64,000 nt of DNA from contig JAFGLM010000022.1 in the NCBI GenBank assembly GCA_016928055.1, positions 1 to 64,000 of the forward strand. Reading direction: 5' to 3'. Each line of letters opens with the position of its first letter. Positions within the stretch are counted from its first letter, which is position 1. The translations under genes and the position numbers were made by a program. The notes under the pieces are model-generated. The model searched no databases. It was given only the letters and a program-made list of their open reading frames with translations, and had not been told where the DNA came from. The stretch comes from Gammaproteobacteria bacterium (GTDB lineage Bacteria; Pseudomonadota; Gammaproteobacteria; HTCC5015). Shown here one piece after another: positions 18,998 to 27,996 of this stretch.

Positions 18998-19073
18998 TGG
19001 TGCCGGAAATAGGATTCGAACCTACGACCCCATCATTACGAATGACGTGCTCTACCAACTGAGCTATTCCGGC
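18998..19073 (-). tRNA. tRNA-Thr (anticodon CGT)
   Basis: Reading the minus strand from 19073, a full cloverleaf forms: a 7-bp acceptor stem (GCCGGAA / TTCCGGC), a D arm with GCTCAGTTGGTAGAGC, an anticodon stem CGTCA / TGATG with loop TTCGTAA (anticodon CGT, reading ACG), and a T arm with GTTCGAATC. The discriminator is A at 19001, and the CCA end is encoded (18998-19000). Total 76 nt. Confidence 0.95.
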
Positions 19074-19266
19074 ATTTCAAAAAACTTACTACGTCATTGC
19101 AGTTCCCAGCCCCGTTCTACAATAGAGCACGAACTTTATATTTAATGACGTACTTACCCTGCCGCTTCGCGGCCCCGCTATCCCGGCTTAAAAGCTAATT
19201 ATCGTAACGCACCCGCACTACACGAAAGACCGCGGATTATAGACAATTTTGCGCCTGACAACAGCT

Positions 19267-20370
19267 CTAGGCTGGCTGCAACTGCGGGCGAAAGAGGCTG
19301 TAAGCGCTGGCATCAATAACGTTGTCTTCGCCGTTTATCAGTCCGGCGATTAATTCAGCCGACGCAGGCGCCATCACAATGCCATTACGAAAATGTCCAG
19401 CATTGATATAAAGCCCCCCGATCTCCGGATGCGGCCCAATAAACGGGATGCCGTTTCCGCAGCCAGGCCTGAGTCCGGCCCAATGCCTGACGACGGTTGC
19501 TTTGGTTAATTCAGGTATCAGCTCAATTGCAAACCGCCGAAGGTCCGAGTACGCCTGGTCAGTCGTCGATTTGTCGAATCCTACATACTCAACGGTGCTG
19601 CCCACCACCACCTGCCCATCGCTACGCGGAATTATATAACGATTTTCCTGCAATATTATTCGGTTGATAAGTTCCGGCCTGGCTCGTAACAACAGCATTT
19701 GCCCTCGCACGGGTTGAATCTGCAAATTGATCTGCATCTGCTTAAGCAAATGGCCACTCCAGGCGCCGTTGGCAATAACAACGATGTCTGCCTGTAAACG
19801 ACAGCCTTCCTTCGTTTTTACAGCGACAACCTGATTTTGACTGGCTTCAATTTGCGTAACTTCGTTCTCTGTCAGCATGGTAGCGCCGTTATGACGCAGA
19901 TATTCCTGTAGCGCTTTCAGGAATCGCGGATTTCTGACTTGCGCTATGTCCGGAAAGTAAAGATTGTGAGCATTGGCTCTTACCAGTACCGGTTCCAGTT
20001 TTTGTATCGCCGCCGCATCAGGAATGGTGAAATTCACTCCTTTTTGACCGGCCCATCGTTTAGCGCTTTCCAGATCGTCTACGCCAAGCATCAGCATTCC
20101 GGATCGAATGCGTTCCGGATCAATACCACTAACCGCCATTAACTCATTAATTAATGCGGGATACAGACGTTGACTGGCAAACACCAGGCGGTTGACAGCG
20201 TCGGGGTAACGCCAAGGGTAAAGAGGTGAGAGTATGCCGCCACCCGCCCAGGACGCCTCCTGCCCAAATGGTCCTTTTTCAAGCAGCGTAACCTTGTAAC
20301 CCCTTTTTAATAACGAGCGGCCGGTCAACATACCGATAATGCCGCCGCCAATGATGACGCAGGTTTTCAT
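19267..20370 (-). CDS. thiO: glycine oxidase ThiO
   Basis: The 367-residue FAD-dependent amine oxidase of the DAO family oxidises glycine to the imine used by ThiG to make the thiazole of thiamine. The N-terminus has the Rossmann motif VIIGGGIIGMLTGRSL, then GQEASWAGGGILSPLYPW, typical of ThiO. Near the C-terminus HWAGLRPGCGNGIPFIGPHP and AGHFRNGIVMAPASAELI match glycine oxidases. It lies alone between two tRNA genes, 15 kb from thiS-thiG at 35.6 kb, although the three functions are linked. A generic D-amino acid oxidase is the alternative, but the motifs favour ThiO. Confidence 0.88.
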   Translation of the reverse strand: MKTCVIIGGGIIGMLTGRSLLKRGYKVTLLEKGPFGQEASWAGGGILSPLYPWRYPDAVNRLVFASQRLYPALINELMAVSGIDPERIRSGMLMLGVDDLESAKRWAGQKGVNFTIPDAAAIQKLEPVLVRANAHNLYFPDIAQVRNPRFLKALQEYLRHNGATMLTENEVTQIEASQNQVVAVKTKEGCRLQADIVVIANGAWSGHLLKQMQINLQIQPVRGQMLLLRARPELINRIILQENRYIIPRSDGQVVVGSTVEYVGFDKSTTDQAYSDLRRFAIELIPELTKATVVRHWAGLRPGCGNGIPFIGPHPEIGGLYINAGHFRNGIVMAPASAELIAGLINGEDNVIDASAYSLFRPQLQPA

Positions 20371-20476
20371 ACAAAGATTATTTCGCCAGGCGGTACGTCT
20401 ACAGCAGTGAAATTCAGGACCGATAAAGTATGTTTAAACTCCATGTAGCGCATCCTGTGCCTTGTTTCCGTTATTC

Positions 20477-20550
20477 TGGAGCGGGTGATGGGAATCGAAC
20501 CCACGCTATCAGCTTGGGAAGCTGAAGTTCTACCATTGAACTACACCCGC
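20477..20550 (-). tRNA. tRNA-Gly (anticodon CCC)
   Basis: From 20550 leftward the minus strand forms a cloverleaf: acceptor GCGGGTG / CACCCGC, D arm GTTCAATGGTAGAAC, anticodon stem TCAGC / GCTGA with loop TTCCCAA (anticodon CCC, reading GGG), T arm GGGTTCGATTCCC, discriminator T and encoded CCA (20477-20479). It resembles E. coli glyU. Length 74 nt. Confidence 0.95.
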
Positions 20551-20677
20551 GTCTCCCGCCGTATTTTATACGATTGCCCGTTTCCGGGAACGAATAACAT
20601 AACGAATTTATGCGTGAAATTTATCAAGCCTTCAGCTTGGTGTAGTATCCCCCTCCTTAAATTGCGCTATTTCAATT

Positions 20678-21307
20678 ATGAATCCAACCGCACTTCTGCA
20701 AGCCACTAACCTTACCTGTGAACGGGGCGATCGTCAGCTATTTGCAGACCTGTCATTTGCGCTTGAGCCCGGCGAGATGCTCCAGATAGAAGGCCCAAAC
20801 GGCAGTGGCAAGACCAGTCTACTGCGCATTCTGTGTGGGTTGTTGAAAGCCAATGACGGCAACGTCTTCTGGCAAAACGATTCCATCGACACACAGCGCG
20901 GCGATTATCTGGCGCAGATTCACTATTCCGGGCATTTACATGGCATCAAGCTCGAACTCAGTCCCACCGAAAACCTCGTTTTTGCCAGTGCATTGCACGG
21001 TGGCGAGCCTTGGCTAAGCATCGAATCAGCTCTCGACCGGGTAGAGCTGTATGGTTTTGAAGACGAACCAGCCGCCACACTCTCGGCTGGCCAGCGTCGC
21101 CGGATCGGCCTGGCCAAAATGCTGGTCAGCAAAAGTCGACTCTGGATTCTGGATGAGCCTTTTTCCACCCTGGATACTTCGGGGACCAAAATTCTGGAGG
21201 AGTTGATTGAAATGCACCTTAACGAAGGGGGTTGCGCGGTGATGGCCAGCCACTCCAGGCACGGGATTGAGCGCGACCGTGTGCAATTACTGAAACTGAT
21301 GGCCTGA
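20678..21307 (+). CDS. ccmA: cytochrome c maturation ABC ATPase CcmA
   Basis: The 209-residue ATPase drives the CcmABCD complex, which releases haem-loaded CcmE in System I cytochrome c biogenesis. Walker A GPNGSGKTSLLRIL, the signature LSAGQRRRIGLAKML, and Walker B LWILDEPFSTLD are all present. The SAGQ-R-R form of the signature is typical of CcmA. It is the first gene of a nine-gene ccm operon that runs to 27252 with gaps of at most 33 bases or overlaps. It begins 127 bases after tRNA-Gly on the opposite strand; the promoter must lie in that gap. Confidence 0.95.
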   Translation: MNPTALLQATNLTCERGDRQLFADLSFALEPGEMLQIEGPNGSGKTSLLRILCGLLKANDGNVFWQNDSIDTQRGDYLAQIHYSGHLHGIKLELSPTENLVFASALHGGEPWLSIESALDRVELYGFEDEPAATLSAGQRRRIGLAKMLVSKSRLWILDEPFSTLDTSGTKILEELIEMHLNEGGCAVMASHSRHGIERDRVQLLKLMA

Positions 21308-21320
21308 GGAAATCCGTTTG

Positions 21321-21983
21321 ATGCGTGCAAGTCTGGCCCTGTTAAAACGCGATCTGTTACTAACCTTTCGAAATCCGGGTCTGATTGTCAATCCTTTGTT
21401 GTTTTACCTGTTGGTGGTTACTTTGGTACCGCTCGGAGTCGGTGCGAACCAGCAGATTCTGCAGGATATCGCGCCGGGTATTATCTGGCTTGCAGCATTA
21501 CTGGCCACCCTCTTGGCGCTGGATTCATTATTCCGCAACGATTTACACGACGGCAGCCTGGAACAGCTGGCGCTCAGCCCAACACCGTTTGCGATGTTGA
21601 CCGGTATTAAAATACTGGTGCATTGGCTCATTACCGGCCTGCCGCTTATTCTGCTGTCGCCGCTATTTGCAACACTGTTTTCACTTTCTGCCGATGCGAC
21701 CGGAGTCCTGGCAATTACCTTATTGCTGGGAACACCCGTACTGAGTGCAGTGGGCGCCATTGGCGCGGCCTTAACCGTCAGTATTCGCAATAGTGGTGCA
21801 CTGCTGGCATTGATCGTTTTACCACTTTACGTTCCAATTCTGATTTTTGCGGCAGGTGCTGTTTCCGCTGCGCAAGCAGGATTACCGGTAACAGGACAGT
21901 TATACTTCCTCGCTGCGTTACTGGTGTTGTCCGTCACGCTGGCGCCGATTGCGACGTCAGCTGCGTTAAAAATTAATCTTTAG
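21321..21983 (+). CDS. ccmB: haem exporter membrane protein CcmB
   Basis: The 220-residue, six-helix inner-membrane protein is the transmembrane partner of CcmA. Conserved pieces include LLKRDLLLTFRNPG near the start, FRNDLHDGSLEQLALSP (about 70-90), and LGTPVLSAVGAIGAALTV. The ATG at 21321 is preferred over the adjacent TTG at 21318. It lies 13 bases after ccmA. Length is normal. Confidence 0.95.
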   Translation: MRASLALLKRDLLLTFRNPGLIVNPLLFYLLVVTLVPLGVGANQQILQDIAPGIIWLAALLATLLALDSLFRNDLHDGSLEQLALSPTPFAMLTGIKILVHWLITGLPLILLSPLFATLFSLSADATGVLAITLLLGTPVLSAVGAIGAALTVSIRNSGALLALIVLPLYVPILIFAAGAVSAAQAGLPVTGQLYFLAALLVLSVTLAPIATSAALKINL

Positions 21984-21996
21984 TGACCTATTAGTT

Positions 21997-22758
21997 ATGA
22001 ATACCAGTCCATCAAGACAAAATGTTTTTCTGAGATTTTTCCGCCGTCTGGCATCGCCCAAATACTTTTACGATTTTGCCGGCGTATGGATCCCATGGCT
22101 GGGCACGTTAGCGCTGCTGCTGTTTTTGATCGCCCTGTATGGCGGGTTACTGATAACACCGCCCGATTACCAGCAAGGCGACTCGGTACGCATTATGTAC
22201 GTGCATGTGCCCAGCGCCTGGATGTCCCTGTTTATTTACGTGTTTATGTTTTTTAACGCCATCATCAGTCTGATCTGGCGCATAAAACTTAGCGATATTA
22301 TGGCTAACGTCAGCGCACCCATTGGCGCAGCATTTACTTTTCTGGCTTTGTTTACCGGTGCCATGTGGGGCAAACCGATGTGGGGTGCATACTGGGTCTG
22401 GGACGCACGTCTGACATCAGAAGCCATTTTGCTTTTTCTTTATGCGGGTATCATCGCACTCAATTTTGCCATTGAAGACAGGCAAACAGCAGCCAAAGCC
22501 ACCGCTATTTTAATTATTGTTGGCGTGGTCAATATTCCCATCATTCACTATTCCGTTGAATGGTGGAACACACTGCATCAGGGGCCTACCATTACCAAGC
22601 TGGATAAACCTTCAATAACCATGGATATGTTATGGCCATTATTAGTGATGACCTTGGCGTTTAAGTTTTATTTTTTCACCAACCTGCTGATGCGCGCCCG
22701 TCTTGAGCTAATACGACGCGAAAAACAAAGTCAGTGGGTCAATGAACTTTTAAGGTAA
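21997..22758 (+). CDS. ccmC: haem-handling protein CcmC
   Basis: The 253-residue membrane protein of the haem-handling family loads haem onto CcmE. It shows the tryptophan-rich WWD-type segment MWGKPMWGAYWVWDARLTSE near 125-145, with flanking haem-ligand histidines in YVHVPSAW and PIIHYSVEWWNTLHQG. Six membrane helices are predicted. The gene follows ccmB by 13 bases and precedes ccmD by four. Confidence 0.96.
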   Translation: MNTSPSRQNVFLRFFRRLASPKYFYDFAGVWIPWLGTLALLLFLIALYGGLLITPPDYQQGDSVRIMYVHVPSAWMSLFIYVFMFFNAIISLIWRIKLSDIMANVSAPIGAAFTFLALFTGAMWGKPMWGAYWVWDARLTSEAILLFLYAGIIALNFAIEDRQTAAKATAILIIVGVVNIPIIHYSVEWWNTLHQGPTITKLDKPSITMDMLWPLLVMTLAFKFYFFTNLLMRARLELIRREKQSQWVNELLR

Positions 22759-22762
22759 TAGT

Positions 22763-22939
22763 ATGAACGAATACTTTTCAATGGGTGGCTACGCCTTTTA
22801 TGTATGGACTTCTTACGGTATGACGTTGCTTGTCCTGCTACTAATCTTCTTCTGGCCGGTTGTGCAACGTCGTAAATTGACAACGCATCTTAAACGCAAT
22901 CAATTACGTCAGGCTCAACTTGCGAGGCGCCAAGCATGA
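22763..22939 (+). CDS. ccmD: small haem exporter subunit CcmD
   Basis: A 58-residue protein, starting MNEYFSMGGYAFYVWTSYG. It has one membrane helix (LLVLLLIFFWPVV) and a long basic cytoplasmic tail rich in R, K and Q. This is the CcmD plan: GGYAFYVWxSYG is the family signature. CcmD joins CcmABC and is needed to release holo-CcmE. The gene starts four bases after ccmC, and its stop overlaps the ccmE start in ATGA. Confidence 0.93.
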   Translation: MNEYFSMGGYAFYVWTSYGMTLLVLLLIFFWPVVQRRKLTTHLKRNQLRQAQLARRQA

Positions 22940-23400
22940 AACCGCGTCAGCAACGTATGTGGTTTGTCGCAATTATATTTAGCGGTATTGCGCTGGCGAC
23001 GGTACTGGTTTTGTTATCGCTGGGCGAAAATATGATGTATTTCTACAGTCCATCGCAGATTAGTAAGGGTGAAGTGCCGCGCGATGCTGTCATCCGTGTC
23101 GGCGGCCTGGTCGTTAATGACAGCGTAGTTCATGATGATAAAAATCTCGGTGTTCGGTTCAAACTGACAGATACTGCAAATACGATCACTGTTTACTATC
23201 ACGGAATTCTTCCTGACCTGTTTCGCGAAGGACAAGGTATTGTTGCTATTGGTGAAATTGACGCTGCCGGACAGATGAAAGCCAATGAAGTGCTGGCTAA
23301 ACACGATGAAAATTACATGCCCCCCGAAGTGGCGGATGCCCTAAAGACTGCGGCAGAAGGCGGTTCTATGCCGATACCCGATTCCCATACCCATAAATAG
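22936..23400 (+). CDS. ccmE: haem chaperone CcmE
   Basis: The 154-residue periplasmic chaperone has one N-terminal membrane anchor and a beta-barrel (OB-fold) domain. It binds haem covalently through a histidine; here this is H123 in LAKHDENYMPPE, the standard HxxxY motif with Y127. YYHGILPDLFREGQGIVAIG is also typical. It receives haem from CcmC and passes it to CcmF/CcmH. The start overlaps the ccmD stop by four bases. Confidence 0.96.
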   Translation: MKPRQQRMWFVAIIFSGIALATVLVLLSLGENMMYFYSPSQISKGEVPRDAVIRVGGLVVNDSVVHDDKNLGVRFKLTDTANTITVYYHGILPDLFREGQGIVAIGEIDAAGQMKANEVLAKHDENYMPPEVADALKTAAEGGSMPIPDSHTHK

Positions 23401-23433
23401 TCAGTTTTTTATCCTTATAACAATGAGTCACAC

Positions 23434-25374
23434 ATGATTCCGGAATTTGGAAATTTTGCATTAGTAATGGCACTTGGTATTGCCCTGGTTCAAAGCATCG
23501 TGCCGTTAGTGGGTGCTGTTCAAAATAATAGTCGAATGATGGCTGTTGCAGTTCCCGCGGCACGGTTGCAGTTTGTCTGCGTAGCAATATCTTTTCTGTG
23601 CTTGACAATATCTTTCATTCAAAACGACTTCTCAGTTCTTTATGTGGCGAAAAATTCCAATTCCCTGTTGCCGCTGCATTACCGCATTTCAGCGGTGTGG
23701 GGATCGCATGAAGGCTCTTTACTGTTGTGGGCCTTGATCCTGAGCGGCTGGACTATCGCAGTCAGTATTTTTAAAAAATCGTTGCCGCTGACTTTATCGT
23801 CTCGCGTCCTGGCGATACTCGGTATTATCAGCGTCGGATTTTTGTTGTTCCTGTTATTAACATCGAATCCGTTTCTTCGCCTATTCCCCGCAGCGGCCGA
23901 AGGCAACGATTTAAATCCTTTACTGCAGGATCCGGGGTTAATTTTCCACCCTCCCATTTTGTACATGGGTTATGTTGGATTGGCCGTGCCGTTTGCATTT
24001 GCGATTGCCGCTTTATTGCAAGGGCGTATCGATGCAAGCTGGACGCGTTGGTCCCGGCCCTGGGCGCTAGTGGCATGGATATTTTTGACTTTAGGTATAG
24101 CACTCGGCAGCTGGTGGGCCTACTACGAACTTGGCTGGGGCGGCTGGTGGTTCTGGGACCCGGTTGAGAACGCTTCGTTTATGCCCTGGCTTGTGACCAC
24201 TGCATTATTACATTCATTGGCAGTAACGGAACAACGCAATACATTTAAAGCATGGACCCTATTGCTTTCCATTTTCGGTTTTTCGTTGAGCTTGCTCGGT
24301 ACATTCCTGGTTCGTTCAGGTGTTTTAGTCTCAGTCCACGCCTTCGCCACAGATCCGGCGCGGGGCGTATTTATTTTAATTTTTCTCGCATTCGTCATCG
24401 GTAGCGCCTTATTTCTTTATGCCTGGCGCGCCAGCGCTATTATCAGTCTTGGCCGGTTTTCGGCGTTATCACGTGAAACGTTACTATTGATTAATAATGT
24501 GCTGCTGCTCGTTGCCTGCGCAACTATTCTGGTTGGCACGCTGTATCCATTGTTTATGGATGCAATGCAGCTTGGAAAAATATCAGTAGGCCCCCCCTAC
24601 TTTGATAAAGTATTTGCACCGTTAATGCTGCTGCTGGTTTTTGTGCTTGGGTTCGGACCGATGACTCACTGGCGCAAGGACACATTTAAAAATCTTATTA
24701 ATCGTCTGTTAAAGTCTGCACTGATCAGTGCATTACTGGGTATGGCGTTTGTGTTGCTGATTTTTGGTCCCGCACCACTACTCACTACGCTTGCAGTCGT
24801 ACTTGGCGTCTGGGTCATTGCCAGTTCCCTGGCTACTTTCAAAAATCATCTGGGTAAAGACAAACCGCTGGATAGATTGAGACTGTTGCCACTTGCCTAC
24901 TTCGGTATGTTGGTCGCTCATATTGGTGTCGGGGTTTTCATTATTGGCGTGACACTGGTCAGTACTTATGAGCAGTCGGAAACGGTTCGTCTTGCAGTCG
25001 GCGAATCGTATACGCTGGCAAACAGGCGATTTGAATTAGCTGATTTGACTTCGGTTCAGGGACCCAACTATAACGCGGAACAAGCCACCATCAAGATTTT
25101 CCGCGGTGATCATCTGGTTTCAACGCAATTCCCGGAAAAACGTTTCTATCACAGTTCTTCACAGCCGATGACCGAAGCCGGAATAGACGCCGGTTTGTTT
25201 CGTGACTTTTATATTTCGCTGGGTGAACCCCAACAGGGCAACGCCTGGACAATGCGACTGAACTACAAGCCGTTCGTACGCTGGATATGGTTGGGCGCAT
25301 TGCTGATGGCATTCGGTGGTCTGTTGGCAGTCCTTGATAGACGCTACCGCAAAAAGCAAGAAGGCGCGAACTAA
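23434..25374 (+). CDS. ccmF: cytochrome c haem lyase subunit CcmF
   Basis: The 646-residue polytopic protein is the core of the haem ligation complex with CcmH and CcmI. The WWD domain WWAYYELGWGGWWFWDPVEN lies at about 228-247. Conserved haem-handling histidines appear in WGSHEGSLLLW, HPPILYMGYVG and LLHSLAVTEQR. The long periplasmic loop before the last helix and the C-terminal DRRYR are as in other gammaproteobacterial CcmF. The stop overlaps the start of ccmG (TAATG). Confidence 0.96.
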   Translation: MIPEFGNFALVMALGIALVQSIVPLVGAVQNNSRMMAVAVPAARLQFVCVAISFLCLTISFIQNDFSVLYVAKNSNSLLPLHYRISAVWGSHEGSLLLWALILSGWTIAVSIFKKSLPLTLSSRVLAILGIISVGFLLFLLLTSNPFLRLFPAAAEGNDLNPLLQDPGLIFHPPILYMGYVGLAVPFAFAIAALLQGRIDASWTRWSRPWALVAWIFLTLGIALGSWWAYYELGWGGWWFWDPVENASFMPWLVTTALLHSLAVTEQRNTFKAWTLLLSIFGFSLSLLGTFLVRSGVLVSVHAFATDPARGVFILIFLAFVIGSALFLYAWRASAIISLGRFSALSRETLLLINNVLLLVACATILVGTLYPLFMDAMQLGKISVGPPYFDKVFAPLMLLLVFVLGFGPMTHWRKDTFKNLINRLLKSALISALLGMAFVLLIFGPAPLLTTLAVVLGVWVIASSLATFKNHLGKDKPLDRLRLLPLAYFGMLVAHIGVGVFIIGVTLVSTYEQSETVRLAVGESYTLANRRFELADLTSVQGPNYNAEQATIKIFRGDHLVSTQFPEKRFYHSSSQPMTEAGIDAGLFRDFYISLGEPQQGNAWTMRLNYKPFVRWIWLGALLMAFGGLLAVLDRRYRKKQEGAN

Positions 25375-25907
25375 TGTGGCGTTTTACTCTTCCGCTGATG
25401 GGCTTTGGTTTGCTGGTACTGATTCTGGCAATTGGACTGACGCAAGATCCATCTGAAGTGCCTTCACCTTTGATCGGTAAACCGGCGCCGGAATTCGAGT
25501 TGCCGCGTTTACACGATCCATCGCAAAACCTTTCGCTCGCAGACCTGAAAGGGGAAATTACGCTGTTAAATGTCTGGGCCAGCTGGTGCGAGTCCTGTCG
25601 CGTCGAACACCCGTTCATATCGGAAATAGCTGCATCCGGTGCGGTAGCTGTTTATGGCCTTAATTACAAAGATGAACGAGGCGAAGCACTCAAGTGGTTA
25701 AAAGCACTCGGCGATCCTTATCAGGCTATCGCAGTTGATCAGGACGGCCGCGTAGCGATTGATTTCGGCGTCTATGGTGCGCCGGAATCTTATTTACTGG
25801 ATCAGAACGGTGTCATTGTCTATAAAAAAATCGGCCCCATTACGGCGCGTGACTGGAAAGAAGATGTTTCGCCATTAATTCAACAATTGCGTGACAAGCA
25901 ACTATGA
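25374..25907 (+). CDS. ccmG: thiol:disulfide interchange protein CcmG (DsbE)
   Basis: The 177-residue membrane-anchored thioredoxin reduces apocytochrome haem-binding cysteines. One N-terminal helix is followed by a thioredoxin fold with the CxxC site WCESC (C72-C75). GLNYKDERGEALKWL and the cis-proline region YGAPESYLLDQNG (about 130-142) are both typical of DsbE/CcmG. Coupled to ccmF upstream; it overlaps ccmH by four bases. Confidence 0.95.
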   Translation: MWRFTLPLMGFGLLVLILAIGLTQDPSEVPSPLIGKPAPEFELPRLHDPSQNLSLADLKGEITLLNVWASWCESCRVEHPFISEIAASGAVAVYGLNYKDERGEALKWLKALGDPYQAIAVDQDGRVAIDFGVYGAPESYLLDQNGVIVYKKIGPITARDWKEDVSPLIQQLRDKQL

Positions 25908-26374
25908 ACAGAAAGTTATTTCGATGGATAGTTTTGTTCCTGTTAATGGCAATAAGCCATGCACTACCCGCACAGCAAGTGGTTACCTTTGAAAATCCCG
26001 AAACAAAGCAACGCTACGAGAACTTGCTGGAGAATTTGCGTTGCCTGGTTTGTCAGAACCAGGCATTGTCTGATTCCAACGCCGGCCTTGCCAATGACCT
26101 GCGGGTGGAAGTTGAGCGCATGCTTCGTCAGGGTGAATCCGATCAGCAAGTAGTCGATTTTCTGGTTGATCGCTACGGGGATTTTGTTTTATATGATCCA
26201 CCCTTGAAAACATCCACCTATTTGCTCTGGTTTGCGCCGCTGTTATTGCTTATTCTGTTTTCTGTGTCGATGATTACATATTTTCGTCACCAAAAAACAA
26301 TTATGACGGAACCCCCTCTTGACTGCAAACAACGAGCCCGGGCGGCTGATTTATTAAACGATGTTGATCAGTAA
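25904..26374 (+). CDS. ccmH: cytochrome c maturation protein CcmH
   Basis: The 156-residue protein has a signal peptide, a small periplasmic helical domain with LRCLVCQNQ (C47-C50), and one C-terminal membrane helix. The LRCxxCQ motif takes part in apocytochrome reduction before haem ligation. It corresponds to the N-terminal domain of the longer E. coli CcmH; the TPR part is a separate gene, ccmI, as in Pseudomonas. RYGDFVLYDPPLK matches the family. Confidence 0.95.
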   Translation: MNRKLFRWIVLFLLMAISHALPAQQVVTFENPETKQRYENLLENLRCLVCQNQALSDSNAGLANDLRVEVERMLRQGESDQQVVDFLVDRYGDFVLYDPPLKTSTYLLWFAPLLLLILFSVSMITYFRHQKTIMTEPPLDCKQRARAADLLNDVDQ

Positions 26375-26391
26375 GGATCAGGCTCTTAACT

Positions 26392-27252
26392 ATGATGACC
26401 ACTTTTATTATTTTTTCGCTGGCATTGGTCGCGATTTGCTTACTGTTCTTATTACGACCTTTATTACACTCCAAGACGCCGACTGTCTTTCAAAGATCTG
26501 ACGATCTTGTCGCTGTCTATCGGGACAAACTCGTTGTTCTTAAACGCCAACTTGATGATGAAGAAATAGACGACTCGCAGTATCAACTTGCAAGACGGGA
26601 ACTGGAAATTGCACTCGCCTCTGAATTACCGGTAAACGAAAATGACCCAGCAACGGATCGAACCTTTAAAAGTATAAGTTGGATCATAGTAATTGGCCTG
26701 CCGCTAGTGGCGGTTACCCTATACCTTGCGTTAGGTAATCCTAAAGCATTGTCTTCTGATTCAATTGTTTCGGAGCATGGCTCGCAACATTCGCTTGACG
26801 AGATGGTTTCATCACTGGAACAAAAGCTGATTGAAAACCCAGATAATTTGCAAGGCTGGTTATTGCTGGGTCGTAGTTACGCGGCACTGGCTCAAGCTGA
26901 AAAATCCAGCCAGGCGTTTTTCCGGGCCATGCAACTTGCGCCGGATAATGCCGCTGTCGTACTGGATTACGCTGAATCCATCGCGCGTTCGCGCGGTGAT
27001 TCTTTAACCGGTGAGCCGGAGCGGCTTATTGATCAGGCGCTGCAACTTGATCCAGGCTCTATACGCGGACGCGTTTTAAAGGGTTTTCTTCTCGTTCAAC
27101 AGAATCAGAATGCAAAGGCGCTTGCAATCTGGCAAGCAATGTATCTTGATCAAGCCCTTTCCGAAAAAGAACAAGCTCTGCTTGGGCAACTCATTGAGGC
27201 GGCAGGCGGAAATTTGCCAGTAGCTACCGTAACTAAACAACCATCCAATTAA
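26392..27252 (+). CDS. ccmI: cytochrome c maturation TPR protein CcmI
   Basis: A 286-residue protein. Two membrane helices (about 4-22 and 100-118) flank a cytoplasmic loop with VYRDKLVVLKRQLDDEEIDDSQYQLARRELE, the CcmI signature. A periplasmic TPR domain follows (WLLLGRSYAALAQAEKSSQAFFRAMQLAP). CcmI presents apocytochrome c to the CcmFH ligase. The first two codons are both ATG (26392 or 26395). It is the last gene of the operon; only 10 bases separate it from the convergent DUF3307 gene, and no clear terminator hairpin is visible there. Confidence 0.92.
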   Translation: MMTTFIIFSLALVAICLLFLLRPLLHSKTPTVFQRSDDLVAVYRDKLVVLKRQLDDEEIDDSQYQLARRELEIALASELPVNENDPATDRTFKSISWIIVIGLPLVAVTLYLALGNPKALSSDSIVSEHGSQHSLDEMVSSLEQKLIENPDNLQGWLLLGRSYAALAQAEKSSQAFFRAMQLAPDNAAVVLDYAESIARSRGDSLTGEPERLIDQALQLDPGSIRGRVLKGFLLVQQNQNAKALAIWQAMYLDQALSEKEQALLGQLIEAAGGNLPVATVTKQPSN

Positions 27253-27262
27253 AACTCAAAGT

Positions 27263-27991
27263 TTAATTGGCGGGCCAGAAAAGCAAAGATGTTTGGCCGG
27301 CATAAAGCATAAATAGCACGCCACATACTATCGCCGACATAAAACTTAACAAGGTTCCAACAAAAACATATTCTGTATATTTTCTGTCATGCGCATCGCG
27401 CATATCACCAAAGCGAAACACCGATTTGGCAGCAAGCAAAAATCCGATTAACCCCCAGTTTAAGGTAATGACCGCACCGTAGATCATCAGCCGTTCAATA
27501 ATGCCGATATAGGAACCGGCGCCGCTCAGCGAGCTGTTGATTGTTTCAGGCAGCTCCCATTTAAGAAACAATATCTGAATGATGATGGATGTTGGAAAAG
27601 TTAAAAAGATAATAAACAGCAAATGCGCGTACAGGTAAGGATATTGCGTCAACCCCGTAATATCGATGACCTGGTAATAATTAGCCACTGCATACAAAAT
27701 AATCAAGTGCAGCAACTGATCGATAAAAAATAATGCCCTTTGATTCCGTTGGTTTTGTAATGTCACTTTCAGCCCGTCGATAATCGTGTGCGAAACCGCA
27801 ATAATCGCCACGGCAGGCCAATACGATAAATTCCATAAAACCAGCAAGGTCAGCAAAAAGTGAATCAATCCATGCAGATACAAATAAGGTGAGGCAAACT
27901 TTTTATTGAACTTGCTCTGCAATAAACTGCGCCACTGCAATAAAAAGTCGGCAACTAAATGTGCAATTAATAGTTTGATAAGAATATCCAT
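27263..27991 (-). CDS. DUF3307 membrane protein
   Basis: A 242-residue inner-membrane protein with about six helices. Its first half holds polar motifs inside hydrophobic helices: H11-LVA-D15 with Q19, H40-GLI-H44, H68-TII-D72 and D91-QLL-H95. This match to the DUF3307 family is from memory of its HxxxDFxxQ start. The clustered His/Asp could bind a metal or carry out catalysis in the membrane; that is inference. It starts five bases after the stop of the SatD-like gene, so the two are surely co-transcribed. A SatD-DUF3307 gene pair recurs in unrelated bacteria (the sat genes of streptococci are an example), suggesting a functional unit. Confidence 0.75.
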   Translation of the reverse strand: MDILIKLLIAHLVADFLLQWRSLLQSKFNKKFASPYLYLHGLIHFLLTLLVLWNLSYWPAVAIIAVSHTIIDGLKVTLQNQRNQRALFFIDQLLHLIILYAVANYYQVIDITGLTQYPYLYAHLLFIIFLTFPTSIIIQILFLKWELPETINSSLSGAGSYIGIIERLMIYGAVITLNWGLIGFLLAAKSVFRFGDMRDAHDRKYTEYVFVGTLLSFMSAIVCGVLFMLYAGQTSLLFWPAN

Positions 27992-27996
27992 GCTCT

